A stretch of 64,000 bases of DNA from Moryella indoligenes (lineage in GTDB: Bacteria > Bacillota > Clostridia > Lachnospirales > Lachnospiraceae): NCBI RefSeq assembly GCF_030812885.1, contig NZ_JAUSTO010000001.1:217389-281388 (forward strand), in the 5' to 3' direction. This document shows, piece by piece, positions 33,610 to 42,474 of this stretch (the first letter of the stretch is position 1; every line of letters begins with the position of its first letter). The notes under the pieces are model-generated. The model was not told the DNA's origin, ran no database searches, and worked only from the letters and a program-made list of their open reading frames with translations. The position numbers and the translations under genes are program-made.

Positions 33610-34920
33610 ATGCTGACCTACCCTCTCGATGAACGCGGTCACGAGCGAAAATACGAATATCTGTATCGCAGAATCAAGGAGGACATTCTGTCCGGAGCCA
33701 TCTCCGCGGGAGAGCGTCTCCCCTCAAAGCGCGCTCTCGCGGAGCACCTCGGCATCAGTGTGGTCACAGTGGAAAATGCCTACAACCAGCTGCTGGACGA
33801 GGGCTATGTCGAGGTACGGGCGCGCAGCGGCTTCTATGTAAATCATCTGCAGCTCCCCACAGCTTCGTCCGGCACTCTGCAGCCGCCGCACACACACCCG
33901 GAAAGTCAAGAGTCATATGGGCCCGCGGCTCAGACTATCCTGCAAGCGCAGCTGCCCGTCCGGGAGACAGAAGCTTCCCTCCCGCAGGATCAGATGCAGA
34001 TGACGCTTCCATCTGCGCACACACCCCGGTCTGCCTCTGTCTCCGCTCCTGCATATAGTCCGGAGGCCGCTCCCTCTGCACCGGAGCTTGAGCAGTCGCT
34101 CCCCGCAAAGAATACTCCGACAGCAGAGCCTGCTGATACAGCGCCGGACTTCCCCTTTGGATCCTTCCTCCGCATTGTACGGGAGGTACTGAATGACTAC
34201 CGGGAGCAGCTCCCGCTCCGTCCGCCGAATGCAGGCAGCCGGGAGCTCCGCTCTGCACTCTCCAGCTACCTGAAGCACTACCGCGGAATGCAGGCAAAGC
34301 CGGAGCAGATTATCATCGGCTCCGGCTCGGAATATCTCTACGGGCTGGTGGCACAGCTCTTCGACCGCAGAGTGGTCTATGCAATTGAGGGGCAGTCCTA
34401 TGAGAAGATCCGCCTGATCTACAGCGCCTATGCGCGCCCCTACGAGCTGCTTCCGATGGACAGCTGCGGCGTGAGCTCTGAGGGACTTCAGAACTCTCAG
34501 GCAGGAGTGCTCCATGTGACCCCTTTTCACAGCTACCCGACCGGAATCACCGCACCAGCCGCAAAGCGCTATGAGTATCTCGCCTGGGCGAAAAAGCGAA
34601 GCGCCTTCATCGTGGAGGACGACTACGAGTCCGAATTTGCGGTGCTCCGCAAGCCGCTCGAAACCATGTACGCCATGGATCACAGCGGCTCTGTGATCTA
34701 CCTGAACACCTTCACCAAGAGTCTTGCCCCCTCCATGCGCGTGGGCTACATGGTACTGCCGGAGCGTCTCCTCCCCGTATATCAGGAGAAGCTGGGCTTC
34801 TACTCCTGCACCGTACCCTCACTGGATCAGTACGTGCTCGCAGAATATATCGGCCGGGGATATCTTGAGCGAAGGCTGAACCGCATCCGCAGAAAGCTGC
34901 GGCAGGCCGCGGAGAGCTGA
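33610..34920 (+). CDS. MocR/PdxR-like GntR regulator with aminotransferase domain, C-terminally truncated
   Basis: The 436-residue protein starts after AAAGGAG. Residues 12-80 form a GntR winged helix (LPSKRALAEHLGISVVTVENAYNQLLDEGYVE). A Pro/Ser/Ala-rich linker of about 95 residues follows, then a fold-type I aminotransferase domain (about 185-436) with IIIGSGSEYLY, VEDDYESEF and the PLP lysine in FTKSLAPSMRVGYM. MocR proteins normally continue about 90-100 residues into a small domain holding the carboxylate-binding Arg; here the frame stops at LRQAAES. No continuation is evident in the next 130 bp. It may be an inactivated or ligand-altered regulator of the divergent S-component gene. Confidence 0.85.
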   Translation: MLTYPLDERGHERKYEYLYRRIKEDILSGAISAGERLPSKRALAEHLGISVVTVENAYNQLLDEGYVEVRARSGFYVNHLQLPTASSGTLQPPHTHPESQESYGPAAQTILQAQLPVRETEASLPQDQMQMTLPSAHTPRSASVSAPAYSPEAAPSAPELEQSLPAKNTPTAEPADTAPDFPFGSFLRIVREVLNDYREQLPLRPPNAGSRELRSALSSYLKHYRGMQAKPEQIIIGSGSEYLYGLVAQLFDRRVVYAIEGQSYEKIRLIYSAYARPYELLPMDSCGVSSEGLQNSQAGVLHVTPFHSYPTGITAPAAKRYEYLAWAKKRSAFIVEDDYESEFAVLRKPLETMYAMDHSGSVIYLNTFTKSLAPSMRVGYMVLPERLLPVYQEKLGFYSCTVPSLDQYVLAEYIGRGYLERRLNRIRRKLRQAAES

Positions 34921-35053
34921 GCTATGCCCAGAGCTTTCGCAGCTCCTCCTGCAACAGCGCACCGACGATCTCCGCAAATTAATCTCATGTTGTAAAAGGT
35001 CATTTTGCCCTGCTTCTCACTCTTGATGGTCCTCGCAATAAGTGATTCTTACT

Positions 35054-35518
35054 TCAGCCCTTTGGAAACAGCTGCTCTGAATCAAGAATCACAGTAAACG
35101 GTCCATCATTTAAGAGACTTATCTTCATGTCCGCTCCAAAGATGCCGCGCTCCACTTTTATGCCCGGATGCTTCTCTCTGCACAGTTCCATAATATACTC
35201 GTACAGCCGCTCCGCGTGCTCCGGCTTTCCTGCCTTTATAAAGGAAGGGCGGTTCCCCTTCCTGCAGTCCGCATAGAGCGTGAACTGAGAGATGAGCAGC
35301 AGCTCTCCCCCCACATCGTGCAGGGCGAGGTTCGTCTTTCCCTCGCTGTCCTGAAAAATGCGGAGACCACACATCTTCCGCACCATCTGCTCCGCTGTCT
35401 CCTCCGTATCACTGTCGGAGACGCCGATCAGCACCAGAAAGCCCGGGCCGATCGCCCCCGTTACCTCGCCATCCACTGTGCATGCCGCGTGCGTCACGCG
35501 CTGAATTACAAATCTCAT
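35054..35518 (-). CDS. dtd: D-aminoacyl-tRNA deacylase
   Basis: The 154-residue protein matches Dtd throughout: MRFVIQRVTHAACTVDGEV, GPGFLVLIGV, the active-site LLISQFTLYADCRKGNRPSF and the C-terminal GIFGADMKISLLNDGPFTVILDS with its Gly-cisPro-like GP. It frees tRNA from D-amino acids (and glycine from tRNA-Ala). It overlaps the MoxR-like gene by 4 bp (ATGA), an odd partner, so the two are co-transcribed. Confidence 0.97.
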   Translation of the reverse strand: MRFVIQRVTHAACTVDGEVTGAIGPGFLVLIGVSDSDTEETAEQMVRKMCGLRIFQDSEGKTNLALHDVGGELLLISQFTLYADCRKGNRPSFIKAGKPEHAERLYEYIMELCREKHPGIKVERGIFGADMKISLLNDGPFTVILDSEQLFPKG

Positions 35519-37074
35519 AAAAGTCTCATGACCTCCTCCTTTAATTCCTCCCGCCTGTCCTTTAAGAGCAGGATGCGATTATAGCGGTAATACGCCTCAT
35601 TTCCCGTCTCCTGCACGAAACGCAGACTGTAATAACCTGCATCTAGCTCAGAGAGAAAGAGCACCAGCTCCTGCTGCTCCCCGAAGGTCTCCGCAAGAAA
35701 ACGAAACACATTCGTGAGATGGCGGTCTGTCTCCTGCTCCCGCGCCCGGCGCTCCTCCTCCGAGATGGCAAAGCGCTGCTTTAAAAAGCTATAGTCCGCT
35801 CTCCTCTCCCGCAGCATCTCCCCGCAAAGCTCCTGAAGCCGCAGAAGGAGTCCCCGCTCCCGCTGCGCCTCCTCTCTCCCCAGAAGCTGCGCCTCCTCAC
35901 GCTCTTTCAGCTGCGCTCTCTGCGCGCGCAGGGTTGCCTCGAGCCAGTCCTTCAGATAAATGCACTGCCCGCGAAGCTCCGGAGCTGTGCTCCCGGCTTT
36001 CCGCTCCGCATTGCTCCCCTCTCTCAGCTCGCCCCGCGAGAGCATGTCCCGCACCGTCTTCAGTATCTCAAAGAGCTCCCTCTGCACCGAGAGCTCCAGC
36101 GCCCAGCGCTGAAATTCCTGTCCGAGCGCAGACACCAGAAGACCGATGAGACTCAGCTTCTCGTCAAAGGGGGCCTCCTTCAGCTGCCCTGTGTTCTCCG
36201 GGCGCTCCCCGCGAAGGAGCTCCGGAATACGGTATTGCGTCCGGTACTTCCGGTAGAGCTCATAGTAGATAGAGAAATCCTCCGCGATCTCCGGGTCCTG
36301 CAAAAATGAGGCGGCAAATTCGCGCTCCACGGAGAGCCCCAGACGCTCATACACCTTCAGACTGTCCGAGAGATCCTCCCAGCCGCGCGCCGTCACAAAA
36401 CGCGTTCCGCCCGCCGCAGCGCGGACAGAGTAGAAGCGGTCCTTCTTAATCTCCAGATAGCTCAGCACCGCGCCGTGAATGCCCTGCCGCAGCGCATACT
36501 TTTTCCATACGGGGAAATCCTCCCTGACATCAAGCCGGCGCACACGATCCAGCGTCACGATATCGAAGTCCCGCACAGATTTATTGTACTCGGGGGGATT
36601 GCCCGCCGTGACGATCACATAGCCTGCGGGCACCTCGTGCGTGCCGAAGCGCTTGTACTGCAAAAATTGCAGCATGGTCGGCGCAAGTGTCTCCGAGACA
36701 CAGTTGATCTCATCAAGAAACAATATGCCCTCCGCAATTTTAGAGCGCTCTATCTGCTCATAGACCGAGGCTACGATCTCGCTCATGGTGTACTCCGTCA
36801 CGGAGCAGCGCTTTCCGCCATAGCGCTTCTCGCTGACCACCGGAAGTCCGATGGCGCTCTGACGCGTGTGGTGTGTGATCGTGTAGGAGACGAGGCTGAT
36901 GCCGAGCTCCTCCGCGATCTGTCTCATCACAGCGGTCTTTCCGATGCCCGGAGCCCCCATCAGCAGCACGGGGCGCTGACGCTCCCGCGGGATAAGATAG
37001 CTTCCGTCCTCATCCTTTGCGAGATAGGCGCGCACTGTCCGGATGATTTCTTCCTTTGCTTCCTGTATATTCAT
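35515..37074 (-). CDS. MoxR-like AAA+ ATPase
   Basis: The 519-residue protein has an AAA+ core at 30-230: Walker A LMGAPGIGKTAVMRQ, Walker B GILFLDEINCVSETLAPTML, sensor 1 VIVTAGNPPEYNKSVRDFD and an arginine finger region LDRVRRLDV. A long C-terminal part (about 300-519) is rich in Glu/Arg coiled coil. Such ATPases pair with a VWA-domain protein that follows them; the VWA gene lies immediately upstream here (37161-38465). MoxR/VWA pairs act as chaperones in metal-cofactor or complex assembly, but the client is unknown. Confidence 0.9.
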   Translation of the reverse strand: MNIQEAKEEIIRTVRAYLAKDEDGSYLIPRERQRPVLLMGAPGIGKTAVMRQIAEELGISLVSYTITHHTRQSAIGLPVVSEKRYGGKRCSVTEYTMSEIVASVYEQIERSKIAEGILFLDEINCVSETLAPTMLQFLQYKRFGTHEVPAGYVIVTAGNPPEYNKSVRDFDIVTLDRVRRLDVREDFPVWKKYALRQGIHGAVLSYLEIKKDRFYSVRAAAGGTRFVTARGWEDLSDSLKVYERLGLSVEREFAASFLQDPEIAEDFSIYYELYRKYRTQYRIPELLRGERPENTGQLKEAPFDEKLSLIGLLVSALGQEFQRWALELSVQRELFEILKTVRDMLSRGELREGSNAERKAGSTAPELRGQCIYLKDWLEATLRAQRAQLKEREEAQLLGREEAQRERGLLLRLQELCGEMLRERRADYSFLKQRFAISEEERRAREQETDRHLTNVFRFLAETFGEQQELVLFLSELDAGYYSLRFVQETGNEAYYRYNRILLLKDRREELKEEVMRLL

Positions 37075-37160
37075 GTCTTTATCTCCATTTCTCCCTCTGC
37101 GCAGCGCTTCTGTCTCACGCGGGACTGCCCGCTGCTCCGCCAGAATCTTCTCCGCCGCAT

Positions 37161-38465
37161 CTACAGATAGAGCCGCAGCGCCCAGTTCGGAACCTTCTCG
37201 TCCGCAAAATCCTGATCCCTTCGGAATACAAAAGCAGTCTCATAATCCGTGGGCCTCTCCGGAAAGCGCCCGAAGCCGTCTGTAAAGTAGATGAGTCCCT
37301 TCAGAGAACGCAGCTCACCGCGCTCCCTAAGCCGCTCCACATGCCGGAAGACCGGGCGAAAATCCGTTCCCCCGCCGCCGTGCACGGTATACTGTCCCGC
37401 ATAGCGCGAGAGCTCCGGGAGCTCTGTGAGTGCCGTGTCCGTCCGCACGCGCTCATCACACTCCAGAATACGTATCCTGAGCTTATGAAAGAAGCTCTCC
37501 CGCTCTGAGAGTATTGCCGCCGTCTCGTTCAGAAATTCCTGCACCAGCACCGCCTGACAGGAGGCCGAGGTGTCGATCGCGATCACCAGCTCCTCCACCC
37601 TTCTCTGCTCACTGTACTCATTTTCCTCAATGAGCGGCATATTCCCGTAGCGCTCCATCCCATAGTGATAAAAACCGTAGTCAAAAGAATCCGGATCGAT
37701 CTCCGCGACCTCCCGGAGCACTGCGAAGCGCTCCAGAAATTCGCGATAGAGCGGACGCTCCTTCAGCTCCAGACGCAGGATGTATTCAAGCGCCTCTCCG
37801 CCGCTGCCAGCCTCCTTTCCGAAGGTCTCCAGCTCCGTCCGCACGCGCTTTGCCCGCCGCCTCCAGTCCTCCGCCGAGGCGCGAGGAGGCAGAGAGGCGG
37901 AGCGCGGCGCCGGGGGCTTCTTCTGTCCCTCCCTGTCCCAGAAGCTGTGATCACAGCGATGAAACTCCCGCATGAGCCTCTCTCGCTGTTCCTCTGTCAG
38001 CGGCTCCCGCTCGAAGTACGCATAGATTTTCTCCGCGCTCAGCAGACCGCAGCGCTCTTTCAGCCGACAGTACCACTCCTCCCTGAGCTCCGAGGGCAGA
38101 CGCTGCACGGCCTCGCTCCGTATCGTGTCCAGCACCGACTCCGCTGCGATATCCGAGGACAGATCCCAGAGCGCTGCATCGCTGTGCGCTGCAGCGGCAT
38201 AGAGCTGACGAAAGAGACAGTGAAAAAGCATATGCAGATAGCAGCGCCGGAGAGACAGCGGATGCTCGATGAATTCCGTCATGAGGTAGTGCGGATGAAA
38301 CAGAAGCTCGCTCCCGTCTGTTCCAACAGAGCGCGTCCTGAGATCCATGCGGCAGGGCAGCGCATCCAATACCGGCACCATAAAGGGCAGGGCGAGGCAG
38401 AGCTCTGTCCGCGTCTGCGCGAGAATCTTCTGCCCCATCCTGTCGAGCTCTTCCCTGTTTCCCAT
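37161..38465 (-). CDS. DUF2201-type putative metallopeptidase with C-terminal VWA-like domain
   Basis: The 434-residue protein has an N-terminal helical region with a HxxxH pair (YLHMLFHCLFRQ) in the position of the DUF2201 putative metallopeptidase site; no classic HExxH is seen. The C-terminus (about 290-425) is VWA-like: VIAIDTSASCQAVLVQEFLNE gives the D-x-S-x-S metal-site start, and VHGGGGTDFRPVF and LIYFTDGFGRFPE complete it. It forms an operon with the MoxR-like ATPase. The pair resembles other MoxR-VWA modules whose target complexes are unknown. Confidence 0.85.
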   Translation of the reverse strand: MGNREELDRMGQKILAQTRTELCLALPFMVPVLDALPCRMDLRTRSVGTDGSELLFHPHYLMTEFIEHPLSLRRCYLHMLFHCLFRQLYAAAAHSDAALWDLSSDIAAESVLDTIRSEAVQRLPSELREEWYCRLKERCGLLSAEKIYAYFEREPLTEEQRERLMREFHRCDHSFWDREGQKKPPAPRSASLPPRASAEDWRRRAKRVRTELETFGKEAGSGGEALEYILRLELKERPLYREFLERFAVLREVAEIDPDSFDYGFYHYGMERYGNMPLIEENEYSEQRRVEELVIAIDTSASCQAVLVQEFLNETAAILSERESFFHKLRIRILECDERVRTDTALTELPELSRYAGQYTVHGGGGTDFRPVFRHVERLRERGELRSLKGLIYFTDGFGRFPERPTDYETAFVFRRDQDFADEKVPNWALRLYL

Positions 38466-38658
38466 ACCGTCTCTCCTTCTGCTGATTCAGGCTGATCCAT
38501 CTCTGTCCGCCGGCTTCTCTTCCTCACTCAGCCCTTATTCCTGCAATCATCTCCACTGTCTCTCAGACGACACCGTCCCCTGCTGTCCCATCTCCGCCTG
38601 CACTGAAGATCAGCGCCACTGATGGCCGGACAGACACTCTGCTTAATCTACGCAGTGC

Positions 38659-39567
38659 TCAGAGCTCATCCAGAGAGAAGCGTGTGCCTTTCCCCGCGGA
38701 GCTCCGGCCGCGTCCGTACTCCATGAGCAGTCCGCAGAGCTCCGGCTGTCTCTCCTCCGCCGCGGTGCGAAGCCCTGCCGCTGCCGCCGCTGAGGACAAT
38801 AGCTCCCGCTCTGCAAGCAGGCGGAGCCGTGCTACATCCCGACTGTGAATGAGCTCCGGAACCAGCTCCTCCGCATGATCCCGGAGATGGCTCTGATACT
38901 GCGCCTCCGCCTCTCCCGAGAGCTGATACGGATACTGAAGCCTAGAAAACGCGATCTCCACCGCCGGGGCGCACTCTCCGAGCGCGCCTCTCCCGTCCGC
39001 GACTGCCCGCGGAAAGAGCCTGTCATAGCCCCGGAAATCGATCCGTCTCCGGGTGACCGTCTCACGATAGCTGTAGCCGCAGCCCTCGATGCGCGGATGT
39101 ATGGCACGCGCCATGGTATCCTCGTCAAAATCATTCACGAAGGCCGGGAAAAAGAGGCGCGACATACCATCCGGAAACCACAGCTCTGCGCTGATCGCCT
39201 GATCCAGATCTGAGAGTATATCCTTAAAACCGGCAAAGCTCCCCTGTTTCACCCGAAGCACAAGAAGGGAGAGCGCTCCGCAGCCGCGAAACGCTCCCGA
39301 GCCGATCTCTGTCGTGTAATCTGTAAGTTCCAGTCGCTCAAGCCGCGCACAGTCATAAAAGGCAAATTCTCCGATCTCCGCGACGCTTCCCGGAATCCTG
39401 AGCTCCTCTGCCCCGCATCGCCCGGCAAATGCGTTCCGAGCGATGCTCCGCACCGGAAGTCCTCCGACCCTCTCCGGGATACTAAGAATCCGGAAATCTC
39501 CCTCCGCTCCGATCAACACTGCACCGCGCGCTTCACCTGCGCCCTCTGTCTCATAACAAAAATTCAT
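38659..39567 (-). CDS. BspA-type leucine-rich-repeat protein
   Basis: Starting at 39567 after GGGGAGAG gives 302 residues. Residues 25-120 carry two or three LRR_5 (BspA/TpLRR) repeats: VRSIARNAFAGR, LRIPGSVAEIGEFAFYDC and LELTDYTTEIGSGAFRGC. The C-terminal 180 residues are mostly helical and ankyrin-like (EERQPELCGLLMEYG) without a recognised domain. There is no signal peptide, so unlike many BspA proteins it should be cytoplasmic. It overlaps tcdA by 17 bp and lies upstream of the DUF2201/MoxR genes on the same strand. Function unknown. Confidence 0.8.
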   Translation of the reverse strand: MNFCYETEGAGEARGAVLIGAEGDFRILSIPERVGGLPVRSIARNAFAGRCGAEELRIPGSVAEIGEFAFYDCARLERLELTDYTTEIGSGAFRGCGALSLLVLRVKQGSFAGFKDILSDLDQAISAELWFPDGMSRLFFPAFVNDFDEDTMARAIHPRIEGCGYSYRETVTRRRIDFRGYDRLFPRAVADGRGALGECAPAVEIAFSRLQYPYQLSGEAEAQYQSHLRDHAEELVPELIHSRDVARLRLLAERELLSSAAAAAGLRTAAEERQPELCGLLMEYGRGRSSAGKGTRFSLDEL

Positions 39568-40327
39568 TTTTTCTCTCCCCGGCAGCTCCGATGCCGGAGA
39601 GCTCCCGCACCACTTCGCCCGCAATGAGGAGCCCCGCTGCTGCCGGAACGAAGGCAGTACTCCCCGGTACCGCCCGGCGCGCCGTGCCGCCTCCATCATC
39701 CGCACAATTGCTGTTCTCAGAGTATGCCTCTGCCCGCGGCCTTAATGGCTCCTCCCTCGAGTAAACCACCTTAAGACGCCTCACTCCCCGTTTCTTCAGC
39801 TCCCTGCGCATCACGCGCGCAAGCGGACAGACCGAGGTATCATAAATATCCGCAATCTCCAGTGCTGACGCCCGAAGCTTGTTGCCCGTGCCCATCGAGC
39901 TGATGATGCGCGTCCCCGCCGCTTCCGCCTGCATCACCAGCTGAAGCTTCCCTGTGACTGTATCAATCGCATCCACCACATAATCATACTGTGTGAAATC
40001 AAACTGCTCCGCCGTCTCCGGGAGATAGAAGCAGCGGAAGATGTTGACCTGAGCCTCCGGGTTGATGTCCAGCACGCGCTCCCGCGCGACCTCCACCTTA
40101 TAGCGCCCGAGCGCACTGTGCGTCGCGATGATCTGACGGTTCAGATTTGAGAGACTCACCCTGTCATTGTCGATGAGATCCAGAGTCCCTATGCCGCTTC
40201 TTGACAGCGCCTCCACGACGTAGCTGCCGACGCCGCCGATACCGAACACCGCGACGTGCGAGGCATGAAGCCGCTCCACACCCTCCCGGCCGAGGAGCAG
40301 CTCTGTTCTTAAAAATTGATCTGACAT
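39551..40327 (-). CDS. tcdA: tRNA threonylcarbamoyladenosine dehydratase (ThiF/E1-like)
   Basis: Start at 40327 follows AGGAG; the frame upstream is not conserved. The 258-residue protein opens with FLRTELLLGREGVERL, then the adenylation motif VAVFGIGGVGSYVVEALSRSG and DLIDNDRVSLSNLNRQIIATHS. YDYVVDAIDTVTGKL and a cysteine in SVCPLARVMRREL are as in TcdA/CsdL. It cyclises the t6A37 base of ANN-decoding tRNAs to ct6A using ATP. The end overlaps the LRR gene by 17 bp. Confidence 0.93.
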   Translation of the reverse strand: MSDQFLRTELLLGREGVERLHASHVAVFGIGGVGSYVVEALSRSGIGTLDLIDNDRVSLSNLNRQIIATHSALGRYKVEVARERVLDINPEAQVNIFRCFYLPETAEQFDFTQYDYVVDAIDTVTGKLQLVMQAEAAGTRIISSMGTGNKLRASALEIADIYDTSVCPLARVMRRELKKRGVRRLKVVYSREEPLRPRAEAYSENSNCADDGGGTARRAVPGSTAFVPAAAGLLIAGEVVRELSGIGAAGERKNEFLL

Positions 40328-40490
40328 TGTTTTTCTCCTGTTCGCTCCATGGTACAGAGATTTTTCCGGGCTGTCAATCCGAGTAAAAAGCTTTTCTTTT
40401 TCTGCCGCGGAGGATGGGCGAGGGGGCAAAAATATGCTATACTGATTTGGGAATAATCACCAAAATCTCCAGAAATTTCGGGAAGGTATT

Positions 40491-41177
40491 ATGCAGAATA
40501 TTGAGACAGATTCAACGACACTCCCCTTTATCCGGGAGCGGCTGAAGCTTCACAGTACGCAGCTTTACCCGGACGACTGCCGCGCCGCGGTGCTGCTTCC
40601 TCTTCTTATAAAAAAGGGAGAACTGCATCTCCTCTTTGAGCAGCGGGCGCTGAGCTTAAAGACCCAGCCCGGCGACATCTGCTATCCCGGCGGCGCAATC
40701 GAGCTTGGTGAGCGCGCAGAGGCGGCCGCCGTGCGGGAGATGATGGAGGAGCTTCTCGTAAAGCGGGAACAGATTCAGCTGCTCGGCGAGATAGGCCGCA
40801 TCCCCGGCCCTACCGGCCGTCCGGTTCACGCCTTTGCGGCGCTTCTCACCGACTACGACGGGTGCAGCTCCCCCGATGAGGTGGATCACGTCTTCACTCT
40901 GCCGCTCCGCTGGTTTGCAGAGCATCCGCCGCTCCTCTACCGCGGCGTACAGAGCTGCGCCCCCGGGGACGATTTCCCCTTTGAGCTGATTCCGGGCGGG
41001 CGTAGCTACCCCTTCGCAGAGCGACACTACACCATACCGCTCTATCTCGGAACCAGCCCGCTGATCTGGGGCATGACTGCCCGCATCACAAGCGCCTTTT
41101 GTGATATCCTGAGAGGCGATGCTTCTGTATCTCCTAAAAAGACAACCCCGGCGGAGGTGCCCCATGAAAAAAACTAA
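40491..41177 (+). CDS. Nudix hydrolase, CoA pyrophosphatase-like
   Basis: The 228-residue protein has a complete Nudix box (GGAIELGERAEAAAVREMMEEL, residues about 69-91, fitting Gx5Ex7REUxEE). The region before it, LLFEQRALSLKTQPGDICYPGG, resembles the UPF0035 signature of CoA/acyl-CoA pyrophosphatases (NudL/YeaB). It probably cleaves CoA to 4'-phosphopantetheine and 3',5'-ADP. It overlaps the next gene by 14 bp. Confidence 0.88.
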   Translation: MQNIETDSTTLPFIRERLKLHSTQLYPDDCRAAVLLPLLIKKGELHLLFEQRALSLKTQPGDICYPGGAIELGERAEAAAVREMMEELLVKREQIQLLGEIGRIPGPTGRPVHAFAALLTDYDGCSSPDEVDHVFTLPLRWFAEHPPLLYRGVQSCAPGDDFPFELIPGGRSYPFAERHYTIPLYLGTSPLIWGMTARITSAFCDILRGDASVSPKKTTPAEVPHEKN

Positions 41178-42342
41178 AACCTTCCTCCTGCTTGCCGCAG
41201 CCTGCACCGCAGCGCTTCTGCTCGCCTCCTGTGGCGGTGCTCCCGCGTCAGAGACAGCCCCGTCCACCGGGAGCAGCACCGCGGAGAGCACTGCGGCAGA
41301 AATCTCAGTTGAAGCGCCGACAGAAGTCCCGGAGACTGAGGCAGCTCCGGATATCCCACCGGAGCCGGGTCTCGTCCGAAGCGCGCTGACATACGCGTGG
41401 ATTCCGGAGGCCGAGGCGGAGAAGCGTCCCATTGCAGTCATGTTCCCGATTGACCGAAAGGCTCAGCCCCAGTACGGCATCAGCCGCGCTGAGATCTTCT
41501 ATGAGATCATGGAGGAGGGAAGCATGAGCCGCCAGATGGGCATACTCCAGAATTGGGAGGATCTGGCGCGCATCGGCAATATCCGCTCCATCCGCGACTA
41601 CTTTATCTATGCGGCGCTTGAATGGGATTCCATCATAGTCCACTTCGGAGGACCGGAGATTTTTGTAAAGCCTCTGCTGACCCGCTCCGATGTGGAGAAT
41701 ATCAACGGTGTCGGCGGCGCCATGGGAAGCAGCTACAACGCCTTCTTCCGCATTCCGAAGAACAGCCGCTCCGAGCACACGGCCTACACCGACTGCGAAA
41801 GACTTCAGGCTGCCATAGAGAAGGCGGGCTTCTCCCGCACACACCGCCAAGACTGCTGGAAGAAAGAACACTGGAAGTTCACTCCCACGGAACGTCCCTA
41901 CAGCTTTGAGGATCACCCGGAGGCGGCCCCCGCGGCAGAGATCGACCTAAAGAGCTGCTATCCCGTGACCAGGCCTGCGATGCACTATGACCCGGAGACG
42001 CGGCTCTACTACCGCTCCATCTACGGAAAACCGCAGGTCGACGCCGCGACAGGCGAGCAGCTTGCCTTCTCGAATATACTCGTGCAGAGCGCCGTGTTCG
42101 GAAGACATCCAAACACGGAGTATCTCTATTTCCACATGCTCGACTCCGTACAGGACGGCTGGTACATGACGGCGGGGAAGATACTCCACGTCCACTGGAT
42201 CAGGAATTCAGACTATGAGCCGACGAAATTTTACGATGACAACGGAGAGGAGATCACTCTGAACAGCGGAAAAACCATGGTCTTTGTCACGCGGGAGGGC
42301 GTGGACAGCTTCATCGCGGACGATGTCGTCTATGGCGTGTGA
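41164..42342 (+). CDS. DUF3048-family lipoprotein (YerB-like)
   Basis: Start is taken at 41164 after GGAGGTG. The 392-residue precursor has a lipoprotein signal (KTFLLLAAACTAALL, lipobox LASC-GG), a Thr/Ser/Glu-rich linker, then DUF3048: RPIAVMFPIDRKAQPQYGIS, IFYEIMEEGSMSRQMGIL, RIGNIRSIRDYFIYAALEWDS and VHFGG. The family, typified by B. subtilis YerB, is extracytoplasmic and of unknown biochemical function. It is translationally coupled to the Nudix gene by overlap, though a functional link is not obvious. Confidence 0.92.
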   Translation: MKKTKTFLLLAAACTAALLLASCGGAPASETAPSTGSSTAESTAAEISVEAPTEVPETEAAPDIPPEPGLVRSALTYAWIPEAEAEKRPIAVMFPIDRKAQPQYGISRAEIFYEIMEEGSMSRQMGILQNWEDLARIGNIRSIRDYFIYAALEWDSIIVHFGGPEIFVKPLLTRSDVENINGVGGAMGSSYNAFFRIPKNSRSEHTAYTDCERLQAAIEKAGFSRTHRQDCWKKEHWKFTPTERPYSFEDHPEAAPAAEIDLKSCYPVTRPAMHYDPETRLYYRSIYGKPQVDAATGEQLAFSNILVQSAVFGRHPNTEYLYFHMLDSVQDGWYMTAGKILHVHWIRNSDYEPTKFYDDNGEEITLNSGKTMVFVTREGVDSFIADDVVYGV

Positions 42343-42379
42343 GCGCTGTGTATTTCCTGAAGGAATTTCCTGTATGACG

Positions 42380-42417
42380 AAAGAGGATCCCCGATCTGAC
42401 TCAGAGATCCTCTTTTG
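42380..42417. terminator. Bidirectional terminator between convergent genes
   Basis: The stem AAAGAGGATC/GATCCTCTTT (42380-42389, 42406-42415) ends in TTTT on the plus strand and is preceded by a short A run for the minus strand. It lies between the DUF3048 stop and the ABC permease stop. A closely related hairpin lies at 45947-45982. Confidence 0.88.
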
Positions 42418-42474
42418 CATCGCAACGGGGAAGGAGCGGCCTGTCTGCACAGCTGCTCCTTCCCCCTTCCGATT

